DNA from: Bacteroidota bacterium
GTDB lineage: Bacteria; Bacteroidota; Bacteroidia; Sphingobacteriales; Sphingobacteriaceae
Direction of reading: 5' to 3'
Length of the DNA stretch: 64,000 nucleotides
Assembly (NCBI GenBank): GCA_026224775.1
Contig: JAMFRP010000006.1
Span: 1 to 64,000, forward strand
In this document: in pieces, positions 18,320-27,385 of the stretch
Layout of the letters: each line of letters starts with the position of its first letter
How positions within the stretch are numbered: the stretch's first letter is position 1
The notes under the pieces: generated by a model
What the model was told of the DNA's origin: nothing
The model's input: the letters and a program-made list of their open reading frames with translations, nothing else
Databases searched by the model: none
Position numbers and translations under genes: made by a program

Positions 18320-20745
18320 GCTTTATCCTGATATTTTAACCGGAGCTCCTGTTCAATTATTTCAACAAGCCGGTTAGCGCTGGCATCCCAGGTATTTTCA
18401 TTGGCTACCGCTTGTCGATCGGCTTTATTTTGTTCGTTATCCTTTGCTAAAATAGTGTTTATAGCCCTATTGAACGCTGTAGCATCGGCGCAAAAAACTA
18501 CAACATCTTTTGTATATTCCTTTAAGTCGGGGTTAAAATCAGTTGTTATAACTGGTTTTCCTGCCCCTAAATATTCAAAAAGTTTTAGCGGAAAAATGGT
18601 TGCGCTTACCTCATCCTTTTTAAATGGAATAATGGCTATATCAAAACCTTTAACCATTTGTGGCATTTCGCTGTAAGGTATCTGCCCGGTTAAATATACA
18701 TTGGGTGTATTAGAAAACCAATCCGGAATGTGCTCCTTTATCGCTGGCCCTGCAAAAACAAAGCTTTTATCAGGATTTGCCCTTACCACATCCAGCATTA
18801 AATCATAATTTATTCTTCGTTCAATACTACCAAAATAACCAATTATGGGTTTTGGGATATTGTCTAATAAATGATGGACAGGTAATGCCGGATCTAAGGC
18901 TTTTGAACTGTGCGACAGATCAGCAGCATTTGGTAAAAGATGGGTATGACTGTTTATTTTCGATTTTTCAAGATATAGCGCCTTGCTAGTACAGATAACG
19001 GCATCACTATCTTTAACCAATTGCAACTCGGATACAAAACCATGTTTTAAATCATAAGGAGTGATCAATGGGTCAATAGAATGATAGACCATCAATTCCG
19101 GCTGTAATAATTTCCCAACATTTGGGTAATGAAAATTAAAAGAATTTATAAAGATAAAATCTTCAACAGATTGCTTTTGGAGTATTGCTTTTATCCTTTT
19201 AAAAATCAATTGCTCATTAACCTTCAATAAGTACCGGAATATTTTACCTTCCGGGATGAAGTTTATAGACGCCACAATTGGTGGAAATATCTTTTTAAGA
19301 TTTAGCGTATCTGTATTAACCAAAGCATCGTCGACATTAAAAAAACTATTTTTCACAGCTAAAAACTCCGGTGAGTTCTTATCCCTAAAATAATCCCTTA
19401 TTGTTGATGGATATTCGATGTAAAATACCTGATGATCCCTTGCTAATGATCTGGCTAAAAACAGGGATGTAGCTTCTATTGGGCTATCAAATCGCATGTT
19501 GCCAAAAATAAGTATAGCCTTATTTTTTAACCTGTATTTTGAATTGAGGCTTTGGTTAATCGCCTCATATATCTTCTTTACACTATTTTCCCAGGTATGA
19601 GTCGATGCGAATTTTATACGTTGCTGTTGCAGTTCAGCAGAGTTGTTTTTTAATGCATGATGAATGGCGACAATATAATCATCAGCGGTATCGCACAAAT
19701 AAACATAATCCTTAAAAACATCCATTGCTAATGTCTTTGTAGCCACAACCGGCTTGCCCATAGCCAGGTATTCATCAATTTTACGCGGATAGTTACCTAT
19801 AGTTATATCATTAATAACCTGTGGGTTTATACATACATCAAACGACTGTACGTAAGCAGGCATCATACTAGTTGGCTTTGCCCCCAAAAAGTATATATTA
19901 CTAATATTGTGCAAGTCGCTATCCTTAAAAATGTCATCTTCCGGCCCTACTAAAACAATGTTTGCGTCGGGTAATTTTAGCGCGATTGATTTTATAAGTT
20001 CAATATCAAGGCGTATATTTTGTATAGCGCCAATATAGCCGATTATTGGTGATTTGATATTAGCGACGTCTGGTGGCTTTGGCTCTTCAAATTGAGTAAA
20101 CTCTTCAATGTCGCATCCCTGACCTACATAGAATGAATTTGGATTATACCTTCCACAATAATCAGCCAAATAGGTAGAATTCGCTACACAAATGTCGCTT
20201 TTGGCAATTAACTCTGGTTCTTTTTTCTGCCCATGTAATTTCCAATAATCTACGGTCAATAAAAAATCTCTTGAATAGTAGATACTCAGTTTCGGTTTTA
20301 ATAATTCCTTTAAATAGAAACTGTTTAAAATGTCATTATCATTAAATAATATGTAATCCTTAAAACCAAGTTTTTTAATTGCCTTATCAATTGACCGGGC
20401 AAAACGTTTATTGTTAAGTTTATTTAAACGCGAGTGTAAGAATTTGTTACTGATCCAATTAATGGATTCAATCATTTCATCAGGATAATATACCCAAAGG
20501 TTAGGTTGTATTTCGGTTAAACCATCCTCTTTATGATTTATAACGTTAAGTCTTTTTTTTATCTGCGGATCATACCGATGTTTGATAGCTGTTATTCTGG
20601 GTAAGGCAGAGTTTACATATAATACCCTGTTGCTTTTACTGAACTGAACCGCAATATTTTTATTGTTACTACCGATCTCTACATCCCAGGGCTGCTGCCC
20701 TACCATTATAATATCGCAATTATTTAAGATGGTTTTATCAATCAT
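18316..20745 (-). CDS. Double glycosyltransferase: two fused GT4/GT1-like units
   Basis: An 809-residue protein made of two homologous GT-B glycosyltransferases in tandem. Unit 1 (about 1-400) starts NCDIIMVGQQPWD and has the donor-site region VDYWKLHGQKKEP, PIIGYIGAIQNIRLDIELI near 233-251 and KIDEYLAMGKPVVATKT near 325. Unit 2 (about 405-809) starts KAILIFGNMRFDSPIE and repeats the same features: PIIGYFGSIERRINYDLM and KLFEYLGAGKPVITTDF. Most GT4 enzymes are 350-420 residues, so this is a true double-length protein, able in principle to add two sugars. It is the last gene of the six-gene operon, four bases after the ligase/polymerase. Confidence 0.88.
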   Translation of the reverse strand: MIDKTILNNCDIIMVGQQPWDVEIGSNNKNIAVQFSKSNRVLYVNSALPRITAIKHRYDPQIKKRLNVINHKEDGLTEIQPNLWVYYPDEMIESINWISNKFLHSRLNKLNNKRFARSIDKAIKKLGFKDYILFNDNDILNSFYLKELLKPKLSIYYSRDFLLTVDYWKLHGQKKEPELIAKSDICVANSTYLADYCGRYNPNSFYVGQGCDIEEFTQFEEPKPPDVANIKSPIIGYIGAIQNIRLDIELIKSIALKLPDANIVLVGPEDDIFKDSDLHNISNIYFLGAKPTSMMPAYVQSFDVCINPQVINDITIGNYPRKIDEYLAMGKPVVATKTLAMDVFKDYVYLCDTADDYIVAIHHALKNNSAELQQQRIKFASTHTWENSVKKIYEAINQSLNSKYRLKNKAILIFGNMRFDSPIEATSLFLARSLARDHQVFYIEYPSTIRDYFRDKNSPEFLAVKNSFFNVDDALVNTDTLNLKKIFPPIVASINFIPEGKIFRYLLKVNEQLIFKRIKAILQKQSVEDFIFINSFNFHYPNVGKLLQPELMVYHSIDPLITPYDLKHGFVSELQLVKDSDAVICTSKALYLEKSKINSHTHLLPNAADLSHSSKALDPALPVHHLLDNIPKPIIGYFGSIERRINYDLMLDVVRANPDKSFVFAGPAIKEHIPDWFSNTPNVYLTGQIPYSEMPQMVKGFDIAIIPFKKDEVSATIFPLKLFEYLGAGKPVITTDFNPDLKEYTKDVVVFCADATAFNRAINTILAKDNEQNKADRQAVANENTWDASANRLVEIIEQELRLKYQDKA

Positions 20746-20749
20746 CGCG

Positions 20750-22273
20750 TTATATAATATTGGGAGCCATCATTAGTCTGTTCCTTTCTTCCCGTTGTGC
20801 TATATCTAATCTAAGCGTTATGTTTATTAAAGCAGCTTCCAGGTAAAACAAAATATTGGATGGGAACTGCACCAATGCTTCCTGTGGGAAATTCGCGAGA
20901 TTATAGGCAAAGATAATCAGTGTCATGGCGAGGCAATAGATTTTTAGTTCCTTGTCTTCAATTAAATAGTAATTATTTATGCCCGTTTTTATAATCACAA
21001 ACATAAAAAGGCAGAAAACAAGTAAGCCAGCCCAGCCATCTTCAACCGCTACACGGATATAACCACTATCGGGTGGAAACTGGGCCAGATATGAGCCGGG
21101 TGCAAAACGCTGGCCCCATAGTCCTGTTGAACCCAAGCCACCACCCATTACATGAGATAAAATGTAAGGTTGAATTTCTTTCTGGTTCCTCTTTCGAAGA
21201 TTATAAGAGTCATCGTTATTAGGTTTAAATGCGGTTTGAAAACGCATTAAATTAGTGTTTGACGTTGGAACGTTTATTAAAAAAATAAGAAACAGAGCAG
21301 CCAGTACCGTTCCAATTAATATTTTCCGGTTAAATTTAAGTACAGTAAGCAGAACCAAGGCCGCAGGGATCAGTACGTTAGCGCCACGGGTGCCGGAAAA
21401 TAACATGGCATCTAAAAAGAATGCGATCATGCAGCACAGGGCTATCTTCTTCCATGGCTTAATATCCAACATAAACACACAAATACAAAAAATACTTGGC
21501 ATAACCATATTGTATGCGAATGCTACAGGATCAGAAAATATGGAGAATTTGCGCCAATGGCCATTTATAAATAACAGGGCCGAAATACCCGGTGTATCCA
21601 GGAAAGCTTGTTCATGGTCACTAAAACCAATATACTCCTGTTTAAACGCGTAAGCGGCGGCGATACAAGTTAAAACCAACCAAATTTTAAATAACAGCCT
21701 GATATATTTAACAGATCTGATATTGAACATAAAAACAAAATATGTTAATATGGTAATTGCTATAGGCCTTATGGTATAAAGCCATGCTAAACGCGAACCT
21801 GCTTGGGGATTAGCAACTTCGGCCAAATTATAGCCAAGCCACATTAAAGCAACCCAGGTTATAGGATTTTTGAATATGGCCCAGTTTTTATCCTTCTTCA
21901 TTTGGATAAACATGCCAAATACCAGCAATATCTGTAAACCATCCATTATGGTGCCTATTGGCCCACTCAAACCAAGTTGCGTAAGCACAAATAACATGTA
22001 CGACATGATGAGCAATAAAATAATGCCGAATTTTGGATAGGCGATTATCGCATATAACAATGGCAAGGCAACAATCCCCACTATTAATAATATACCGAAC
22101 TCTACACCTGCATACGCGGTACCCACGGCAATTATTATAGCTACGGTTGCTAATAAAATGAAGCCGGTGGTATTATACAACTTTTCAACAATAAAAATCC
22201 TATTAAAGGTTTGCGAAAACCTTCTGGGTGATTTACGTGGTACATGCTTTATGTTTTGCGTGGTATTTTCCAT
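20750..22273 (-). CDS. O-antigen ligase/polymerase (Wzy/WaaL-like) membrane protein
   Basis: A 507-residue polytopic membrane protein with about 12 helices and the O-antigen ligase family pattern: a large periplasmic loop near residues 340-410 containing RKRNQKEIQPYILSHVMGGGLGSTG and PPDSGYIRVAVEDGW, the segment with conserved Arg, His and Glu residues typical of Wzy/WaaL proteins. The first 30 residues are basic and cytoplasmic. Polymerase and ligase cannot be told apart by eye; the flippase and Wzc-like neighbours favour a polymerase. Its ATG overlaps the stop of the 54-residue membrane protein (TAATG). Confidence 0.87.
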   Translation of the reverse strand: MENTTQNIKHVPRKSPRRFSQTFNRIFIVEKLYNTTGFILLATVAIIIAVGTAYAGVEFGILLIVGIVALPLLYAIIAYPKFGIILLLIMSYMLFVLTQLGLSGPIGTIMDGLQILLVFGMFIQMKKDKNWAIFKNPITWVALMWLGYNLAEVANPQAGSRLAWLYTIRPIAITILTYFVFMFNIRSVKYIRLLFKIWLVLTCIAAAYAFKQEYIGFSDHEQAFLDTPGISALLFINGHWRKFSIFSDPVAFAYNMVMPSIFCICVFMLDIKPWKKIALCCMIAFFLDAMLFSGTRGANVLIPAALVLLTVLKFNRKILIGTVLAALFLIFLINVPTSNTNLMRFQTAFKPNNDDSYNLRKRNQKEIQPYILSHVMGGGLGSTGLWGQRFAPGSYLAQFPPDSGYIRVAVEDGWAGLLVFCLFMFVIIKTGINNYYLIEDKELKIYCLAMTLIIFAYNLANFPQEALVQFPSNILFYLEAALINITLRLDIAQREERNRLMMAPNII

Positions 22274-22437
22274 TAAAAAAATAATATTTTAAAGAAAAAC
22301 GCGAACGTGCTTATAAAGGCTATTATAATAGCTATAACGCGTGTAATATCGTCGGTCTTTTTCTGGGTGAAGATTTTTTTTTCTTCGGGGGATAACTTTA
22401 ATCTTTCCCTTATCTCTTTCGCCGGCTCAACTCTCAT
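22273..22437 (-). CDS. Small single-helix membrane protein in the polysaccharide operon (54 aa)
   Basis: Read directly from the sequence: ATG at 22437, stop TAA at 22275-22273. The 54-residue protein begins MRVEPAKEIRERLKLSPEEK, continues with a charged stretch (KKIFTQKKTDDITR), and ends in one membrane helix of about 22 residues, VIAIIIAFISTFAFFFKILFF. The start lies 11 bases inside the end of the upstream GT2 gene and the stop overlaps the next start as TAATG, so it is translated within a coupled array. No homologue is recognised. The topology (cytoplasmic N-terminus, tail helix) suggests a small accessory subunit for the synthase or polymerase; this is inference. Confidence 0.75.
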   Translation of the reverse strand: MRVEPAKEIRERLKLSPEEKKIFTQKKTDDITRVIAIIIAFISTFAFFFKILFF

Positions 22438-23617
22438 CGCTTTTTATTTTATCATTTTCAACAGTATCACTATTGTAATAATGAGTGGTTGCCACAGAAT
22501 GTTTATTTGCCTTCCTAACCTTTAACAACGATAGTACCTGGTAAAAAATAAATTTAGGGATATTTATTAATGATTGCCAGATGCGTTTGTCTGTATCAGA
22601 TTTGGCTAAGGCGATATAAAAACCGAGTATAAACACAATCAATCCAACCAACCACACAAATACGGCAGCTATGCTTATAAATATGTTTGCCAGCATACAA
22701 ATCACCGATAATATCAGGAATATAAACAATGGCGGCCTTAACAATATAAAGCCGAATATAAATTGATTGCGACTAAAGTTAGTTATGCCCTTAAATACCA
22801 GTGCAAAACCAAATTTAAAGTACTTAAACCAGGTATTTATCCAGCGAGAACGTTGTTTAACCAGCTGATCTGAGTGGGTGGTTTTTTCATCGTAAACAAT
22901 GGCCTTGTCGGTGAAGGCTATGCGCAGGTTTTGGCCTACTATGATGGATTGTAAAACTTTATCAAAACCGGCACCGGTTATATCCCTGCTCTCGAGGGAA
23001 TCACGATATAACTGTGTGGTAAATGCCATTCCTGAACCTGCAAGTGTTGCGGATGAGCCTATCCCGAATAGAATTTTTCCATCATAGAAATGGTAATAAA
23101 TATCCCTGGCGGCATCAAGGCAGGCATAGGTGGTGTTGAGATTTTTTGCTTCGCGGATACCCTGGACGGCTGAAAAACCTGTGTTGAAATACTTGTCTAA
23201 TTCGTTCAAATACTCAGGATCTACCAGGTTATCGCTATCAATAATAGTTAAACGGGTATGCTGTCGTTTGAAATTGTATATCGCGTAGAAATGCGAGCGG
23301 GTATTGCTCGCCAGCGTTTCGGGCGGGCGGAGGATCACTACGCGTTCATCGTCGAAACTCAGGTTGGATACATCGCAATTATCGGCAACAATGTAAACTA
23401 TAAAGTTGGTGTAGTGAAGCTTTAGTATGGATGCGATTACGTTGGGTATTGAATCTACCTGCTCATAGGCGGTAACTATGATGGCGTAATCATCCTCAGC
23501 AACTAATGGCGGGATTTGTTTTGATGGCTTATAAAAAGTAAAAAGAATTATAGGCAGATATAGATTGTATCCGATTAAAACCTGTAACAGTATCCATATC
23601 GCCCAGATAATTGTCAT
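22427..23617 (-). CDS. Membrane GT2 glycosyltransferase
   Basis: A 396-residue processive-like GT2. An N-terminal membrane helix (about 3-28) precedes the GT-A domain: YAIIVTAYEQVDSIPNVI near 43-60, YIVADNCD, and the DxD motif in LTIIDSDNLVDPEYL near 120-134. The position of the usual (T/G)ED motif reads DITGAGFDKVLQ, so the catalytic-base motif is atypical. QRSRW (the QxxRW product-binding motif) is intact near 253, and two or three helices follow. It most resembles the N-acetylglucosaminyl/hyaluronan-synthase branch. It follows the Wzc-like gene after 29 bases and overlaps the small membrane protein gene. Confidence 0.87.
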   Translation of the reverse strand: MTIIWAIWILLQVLIGYNLYLPIILFTFYKPSKQIPPLVAEDDYAIIVTAYEQVDSIPNVIASILKLHYTNFIVYIVADNCDVSNLSFDDERVVILRPPETLASNTRSHFYAIYNFKRQHTRLTIIDSDNLVDPEYLNELDKYFNTGFSAVQGIREAKNLNTTYACLDAARDIYYHFYDGKILFGIGSSATLAGSGMAFTTQLYRDSLESRDITGAGFDKVLQSIIVGQNLRIAFTDKAIVYDEKTTHSDQLVKQRSRWINTWFKYFKFGFALVFKGITNFSRNQFIFGFILLRPPLFIFLILSVICMLANIFISIAAVFVWLVGLIVFILGFYIALAKSDTDKRIWQSLINIPKFIFYQVLSLLKVRKANKHSVATTHYYNSDTVENDKIKSDES

Positions 23618-23646
23618 GTATAATTATTACGTGTTATCAGCCAGTA

Positions 23647-25824
23647 TTAAGCGGCATTGGTGTGGTCCTCATCCGATGCATCAAGCTTGTTTACCACATT
23701 TAAAACCCAGCCCATGAATTTACCATTTAAACTTTTAAGATAGTTTATATGCTTCATTTCATGATCGCGGAGCCTTTTACCTGCCTCAAATATGGTTAGT
23801 ATTTTATCAGTAAACTTGTTCCACTCTTTTGATTTGTTTAAGGTATTTAGCGAAGATGCCTCAATAATGATGATATCAAAAACGCTTTTTAGTTTTTCAA
23901 ATTTCTCGCGGATAGTTTTCTCATTATTAACTTCGAGTAAGGAGCCATCGCCGCCCTTGTTACTCATTACGGTTATTTTTGAAAGGTTATACTCGTTAAA
24001 CTCAGGTATTGTACCTTTAAAATAATCCTCGATGTATAGTTTCGACTTAACTGAGTGGGTAATACCTGGATGATGAAAATTACCATCAATAAGCAAAACC
24101 TTTTTATTTACCAATGAATACGCGTAGGCCAGATTGGTAGCTAAAAATGTTTTCCCTTCGCCATTGGCGAGGCTGTTTATTAACAGGACTTTGTTTGCCC
24201 CAAGCTCGGTATCAACTTCAAACCTTACAGATTGTAGCAGGTTCCTGAATTGGTAGGTTTCCTGGTTGGGATGCGGATCACTCCACACCTGCCTTAAATC
24301 AATTGTTGAAGTGCTTAATAAATTCAGGTAACCAAGTACCGGGGCACCTGTTCTATTGGCAAGTTCTTCAGGGGTTTTAATAGTGTCGTCAATAAAATAC
24401 AGTATGAAGAATATAATTACACAAGCTATAAAACTGATTATGCCACTTAATATTACCAGCAACATTTTTTTTGATGGTGATATAATACCGGGCATCGCGG
24501 TATCCAGTTGCTTTAACTGGTCGCCGCTATAACTTGCATCCAGGCTGGTTTGGTTGTACTTGTTTAGTATATCAAGATACTCCCTTTGCGCTACGTCAAT
24601 AGCGCTTTCGTCCTGCTGTACTATGGCTTCGTGCGGCACAACTGCATCAAGTTCAGCATTAAGGCGTTTTAAAGCCTGCTGAATAGAGCCAATACTGTTT
24701 TTCGCAAGATCATATTGAACCTGCAGGGTTAACCGCTCCTGAACAAGATTTTGCTGTGTTGCTAAAGGGCTTACAATATACTTATCTGAAGACTGGCCTA
24801 TTCTTTCGGAAATAATACGTTGCAATGAATCGATCTGTACCTTATAAACATTATCAAAATTGCTTTCGATGTATCTTTCATTTAATATTTTAAGCTGATC
24901 GGTAGTGCTTACCAGGCTTTGGTTTACTGGTTGCAGTAAGCTTTCAAGGTATTTACGTTGCCCAGGTTTAAATTGGTTATCAATATTATTGATCGCCGCC
25001 TGGGTTGAGATCGCATCTCTTTGCGCCGTTTCAAGGTGTGTTTCGTAATCTGCTAATTGCGAATAAAGCGCTCTTGATTGCTCCGGTATACTTAATATGC
25101 GGTTTTGGATCCTATAATTCTTAAGCTGGCCAATTTTTGAATCAAGCGTATCGCGTTTAGCTTCAACTAATTTACCCAGAAAAGTAACCGCCTTGTGCTG
25201 GTTTTCTTTTACGATGAAACTATAATAAGAGGTAAATTCATGTGCAAGGGTATTTACCACGAAAGCGGTTAATTGCGGATCGTCGTCGCTATACTCTACA
25301 TCAATAAAATCGCTGCTTTGCGCCCTGTAGGTATTCAGGTTTTTAAGCAACGATTCATCATCATATTTCATGGAGATCAGTAAACGGTGTAAACCGTTCT
25401 GATCCGGATTGAATAGCGACAGTTCTTTTCTCCTGTTATAATAATCGGTATAAACAACCAAAGCATGTTCGCGTGCAGCCTGGTTAAGCTGCAAAAATAA
25501 TTTACTTGGTGGTCTGAAAGGTGTTGGGCTCGTTAAATCGTGGATCATTAACTGGTATGATACCTGTTCGGTGATCCTTTTTGAACGTAAAATTTCAATC
25601 AGGTTATCAAAATCCTGCGCTATTTCTGATTGTGCAGTAGTCCCGTTATCGCTTATTACTGCTTGTGATTTATCAACCAGTCCGGTTGCTATTTGCGTTT
25701 GTGAGGTATATACACTTGGCTGATTACGTACCAGAAAGTAGGTGATAATAATAGCGAGAATAGGAACTATTATCAGCGTAAGTTTATGCCGCGAAAGAAC
25801 CTTAAAAAAATCACCTAACTCCAT
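23647..25824 (-). CDS. Wzc-like polysaccharide co-polymerase with degenerate ATPase motifs
   Basis: A 725-residue polysaccharide co-polymerase. The N-terminal Wzz domain starts MELGDFFKVLSRHKLTLIIVPILAIIITYFLV with membrane helix 1 (about 16-33); a long periplasmic coiled-coil region follows; helix 2 is at about 463-485; the C-terminal cytoplasmic ATPase domain starts near 525. Walker A is intact (NSLANGEGKT near 549). Walker A' reads LLIDGNFHHP, with Asn for the second Asp, and the Walker B position reads IIIIEASS, with Glu for Asp. There is no C-terminal tyrosine cluster, so it is unlikely to be an active BY-kinase. Its ATG abuts the stop of the TolC-like gene. Confidence 0.9.
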   Translation of the reverse strand: MELGDFFKVLSRHKLTLIIVPILAIIITYFLVRNQPSVYTSQTQIATGLVDKSQAVISDNGTTAQSEIAQDFDNLIEILRSKRITEQVSYQLMIHDLTSPTPFRPPSKLFLQLNQAAREHALVVYTDYYNRRKELSLFNPDQNGLHRLLISMKYDDESLLKNLNTYRAQSSDFIDVEYSDDDPQLTAFVVNTLAHEFTSYYSFIVKENQHKAVTFLGKLVEAKRDTLDSKIGQLKNYRIQNRILSIPEQSRALYSQLADYETHLETAQRDAISTQAAINNIDNQFKPGQRKYLESLLQPVNQSLVSTTDQLKILNERYIESNFDNVYKVQIDSLQRIISERIGQSSDKYIVSPLATQQNLVQERLTLQVQYDLAKNSIGSIQQALKRLNAELDAVVPHEAIVQQDESAIDVAQREYLDILNKYNQTSLDASYSGDQLKQLDTAMPGIISPSKKMLLVILSGIISFIACVIIFFILYFIDDTIKTPEELANRTGAPVLGYLNLLSTSTIDLRQVWSDPHPNQETYQFRNLLQSVRFEVDTELGANKVLLINSLANGEGKTFLATNLAYAYSLVNKKVLLIDGNFHHPGITHSVKSKLYIEDYFKGTIPEFNEYNLSKITVMSNKGGDGSLLEVNNEKTIREKFEKLKSVFDIIIIEASSLNTLNKSKEWNKFTDKILTIFEAGKRLRDHEMKHINYLKSLNGKFMGWVLNVVNKLDASDEDHTNAA

Positions 25825-26523
25825 CTATTTAATGTTTTCTAATTTATCGCCAAGCAATTCTTCCAGGTCGGCTTTGGCTATTAATAGAGCTGCTTCAGCT
25901 TGTATTTTAGCTTGATAACTTGTGGTTAAAGTACTTTGTGCTTTAGTATAATTATCAAACGTTTCCTCGCCTTTTTGAAACTTGTGTTTTACATCGTTAG
26001 CAACATTTTCATTATCAATACAAGCCTGCGCGGTAAGTTTAAGCATCGATATATCCTGCAGATAAGTATAATATCTTTTTTTAACCTCGTTGGTTATGGT
26101 TAAATAGTATTGGTTCTGATCATTATTGGCAATTTCAAGCTCTTGTTTGGCTTGCTTCACGGCATAGGGTTTTTCTAAAAATGAACCCAGGTTGAAAAAT
26201 ATCCCTGCTTGTATACCGTTAAAATAGTTATAGTTTGCCGATGTGCCCGATACGTTGCCTAGCGTGTTTATCCCTTGTGGTTGGTATATGTATGAAAATG
26301 TAAAGGCATCAAGGTAAGATACTTTGGCTTTACCAATATTACCCTGCGCTATATTTATTTTGTTTTGGTTTGATTTTACCTGCGGATAATTTGCTTCGGC
26401 ATGCGCTACTAACCTGGCAATGTAATCCTCAGAAATATCATTCATGATAGTTTGCTGGGCACATACAAATTTATCTACTGATAAAAATACTACTATTAAG
26501 AAAAATAATTTCGACTTATTCAT
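25825..26523 (-). CDS. Half-length TolC-family outer-membrane protein
   Basis: A 232-residue secreted protein with a signal peptide (MNKSKLFFLIVVFLSVDKFVCAQ, cleavage near residue 22). The mature part looks like a single TolC/OEP repeat: a long helix with EANYPQVKSNQNKINIAQGNIGKAK (about 44-68), a strand region rich in Tyr and Gly (SYLDAFTFSYIYQPQ to FFNLGSFLEKP), then two long helices with AKQELEIANNDQ and KAQSTLTTSYQAKIQAEAALLIAKADLEELLG. TolC proteins usually have two such repeats and 400-490 residues. No remnant of a second repeat exists: the wzc-like start follows at once, so this is not a simple truncation. It may form the outer-membrane conduit; no Wza gene is present here. First gene of the six-gene operon. 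Confidence 0.8.
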   Translation of the reverse strand: MNKSKLFFLIVVFLSVDKFVCAQQTIMNDISEDYIARLVAHAEANYPQVKSNQNKINIAQGNIGKAKVSYLDAFTFSYIYQPQGINTLGNVSGTSANYNYFNGIQAGIFFNLGSFLEKPYAVKQAKQELEIANNDQNQYYLTITNEVKKRYYTYLQDISMLKLTAQACIDNENVANDVKHKFQKGEETFDNYTKAQSTLTTSYQAKIQAEAALLIAKADLEELLGDKLENIK

Positions 26524-26735
26524 ACAGGTTTTCCGGCGCCTTTGTTTGCATATCTACGTAACTAATATGCCTGAAATATTAAATTTTCAGCTAAAACAAA
26601 TATTACTGTAATTAAGCTAATTATCCTATTGCATTTATCAACAACTGCAATAAAATGTTAATAAAAACCTTAGGTTAATTTTAAACTTATAGGCATGTTT
26701 AAATTTCCTATGTTTATTAAATTTTCTTAAAAACG

Positions 26736-26777
26736 ATAAAGCGGGATAATTTTTAATTAAAAATCATCCCGCTTTAT
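26736..26777 (-). terminator. Hairpin terminator after the cytochrome c gene
   Basis: A 19-bp stem with one mismatch (arms 26736-26754 and 26759-26777, GC-rich core AAGCGGGAT) around a four-base loop, followed on the minus strand by CGTTTTT. It lies 25 bases beyond the cytochrome stop and separates that gene from the polysaccharide operon. The rest of 26524-26735 is AT-rich and shows no further clear element. Confidence 0.7.
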
Positions 26778-26801
26778 AATTAGTAAAATATATTTACCTG
26801 A

Positions 26802-27299
26802 TTATTTGCCTGTAGAATCAGGCTTAACAGGTGCCGGTCCGTCGTGATGCATCATTTGTGGGCCGTGATTATTCATATCTGCCCCAAATTTTACTTCATC
26901 AGGATGCGGGCTGCCACGGTGGCAAGTAGCACATTTAATATCGCCTATTACCATGTTTAATGAGTCTTTTTTACCTTCAAAATATTTGGTATTTATTTTG
27001 GCTGTCATTTTATACATTTCACGGGCCATGTTCTTTTCTGGCTTAGCGTCGCTTGCAAAATCAAGTTTACCGCCCTCTCCGCCGGCATGGCAAAAATTAC
27101 AATGTACACCTAAAGCTTCAGACCAATCGTCCATCACTTTATGCAGCATTTCGTGCGGAATATTTTTAGGAAGAACTTTTAAATTTTTAGGGCCATGATG
27201 ATCGTCATGATCAGAGCTCATCGAGGTAAGCGCTGCGAATGTAACGGCTGCTAATAAGCAGATGATTGTTGTTGTTTTTTTGTAGACAAGCATTTTCAT
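26802..27299 (-). CDS. Secreted c-type cytochrome, reaction-centre cytochrome c subunit type
   Basis: A 165-residue exported protein with a signal peptide (hydrophobic stretch about 10-27) and two heme c sites, CNFCH (67-71) and CATCHRG (123-129). The spacing and the PHEMLHKVMDDWSEALGVHCNFCH context match the photosynthetic-reaction-centre cytochrome c family (CytC_RC), which is common in non-photosynthetic Bacteroidota. The C-terminal tail is rich in His, Met and Pro. It is an electron carrier of unknown partner in the periplasm. It lies just downstream of ccmF and ccmE, which encode its likely maturation machinery. Confidence 0.85.
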   Translation of the reverse strand: MKMLVYKKTTTIICLLAAVTFAALTSMSSDHDDHHGPKNLKVLPKNIPHEMLHKVMDDWSEALGVHCNFCHAGGEGGKLDFASDAKPEKNMAREMYKMTAKINTKYFEGKKDSLNMVIGDIKCATCHRGSPHPDEVKFGADMNNHGPQMMHHDGPAPVKPDSTGK

Positions 27300-27341
27300 A
27301 GAGGTTTGAGAAACTAAGATAACAAAAAAAATATAACAGAA

Positions 27342-27372
27342 TATTTTGACGTGAAAAAATCACGTCAAAATA
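27342..27372. promoter_or_regulatory. Perfect palindrome upstream of the cytochrome c gene
   Basis: A 13-bp perfect inverted repeat, TATTTTGACGTGA at 27342-27354 and TCACGTCAAAATA at 27360-27372, around five A residues. It sits 43 bases upstream of the cytochrome ATG and lacks a clear T-run, so it may be an operator; the GTGA-N5-TCAC core is reminiscent of Crp/Fnr-type sites but has one base less spacing. A terminator for ccmF is the alternative. Confidence 0.4.
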
Positions 27373-27385
27373 CTATTACAATTGT

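Noticed and set aside
21255-21653. Plus-strand open frame of 132 codons
   Set aside because: Antisense to the O-antigen ligase/polymerase with no recognisable motif.
25825-26523. Possible frameshifted full-length TolC
   Set aside because: No second TolC repeat is found in any frame after the stop, and the Wzc-like gene starts at the next base, so a compact gene is more likely than a broken one.
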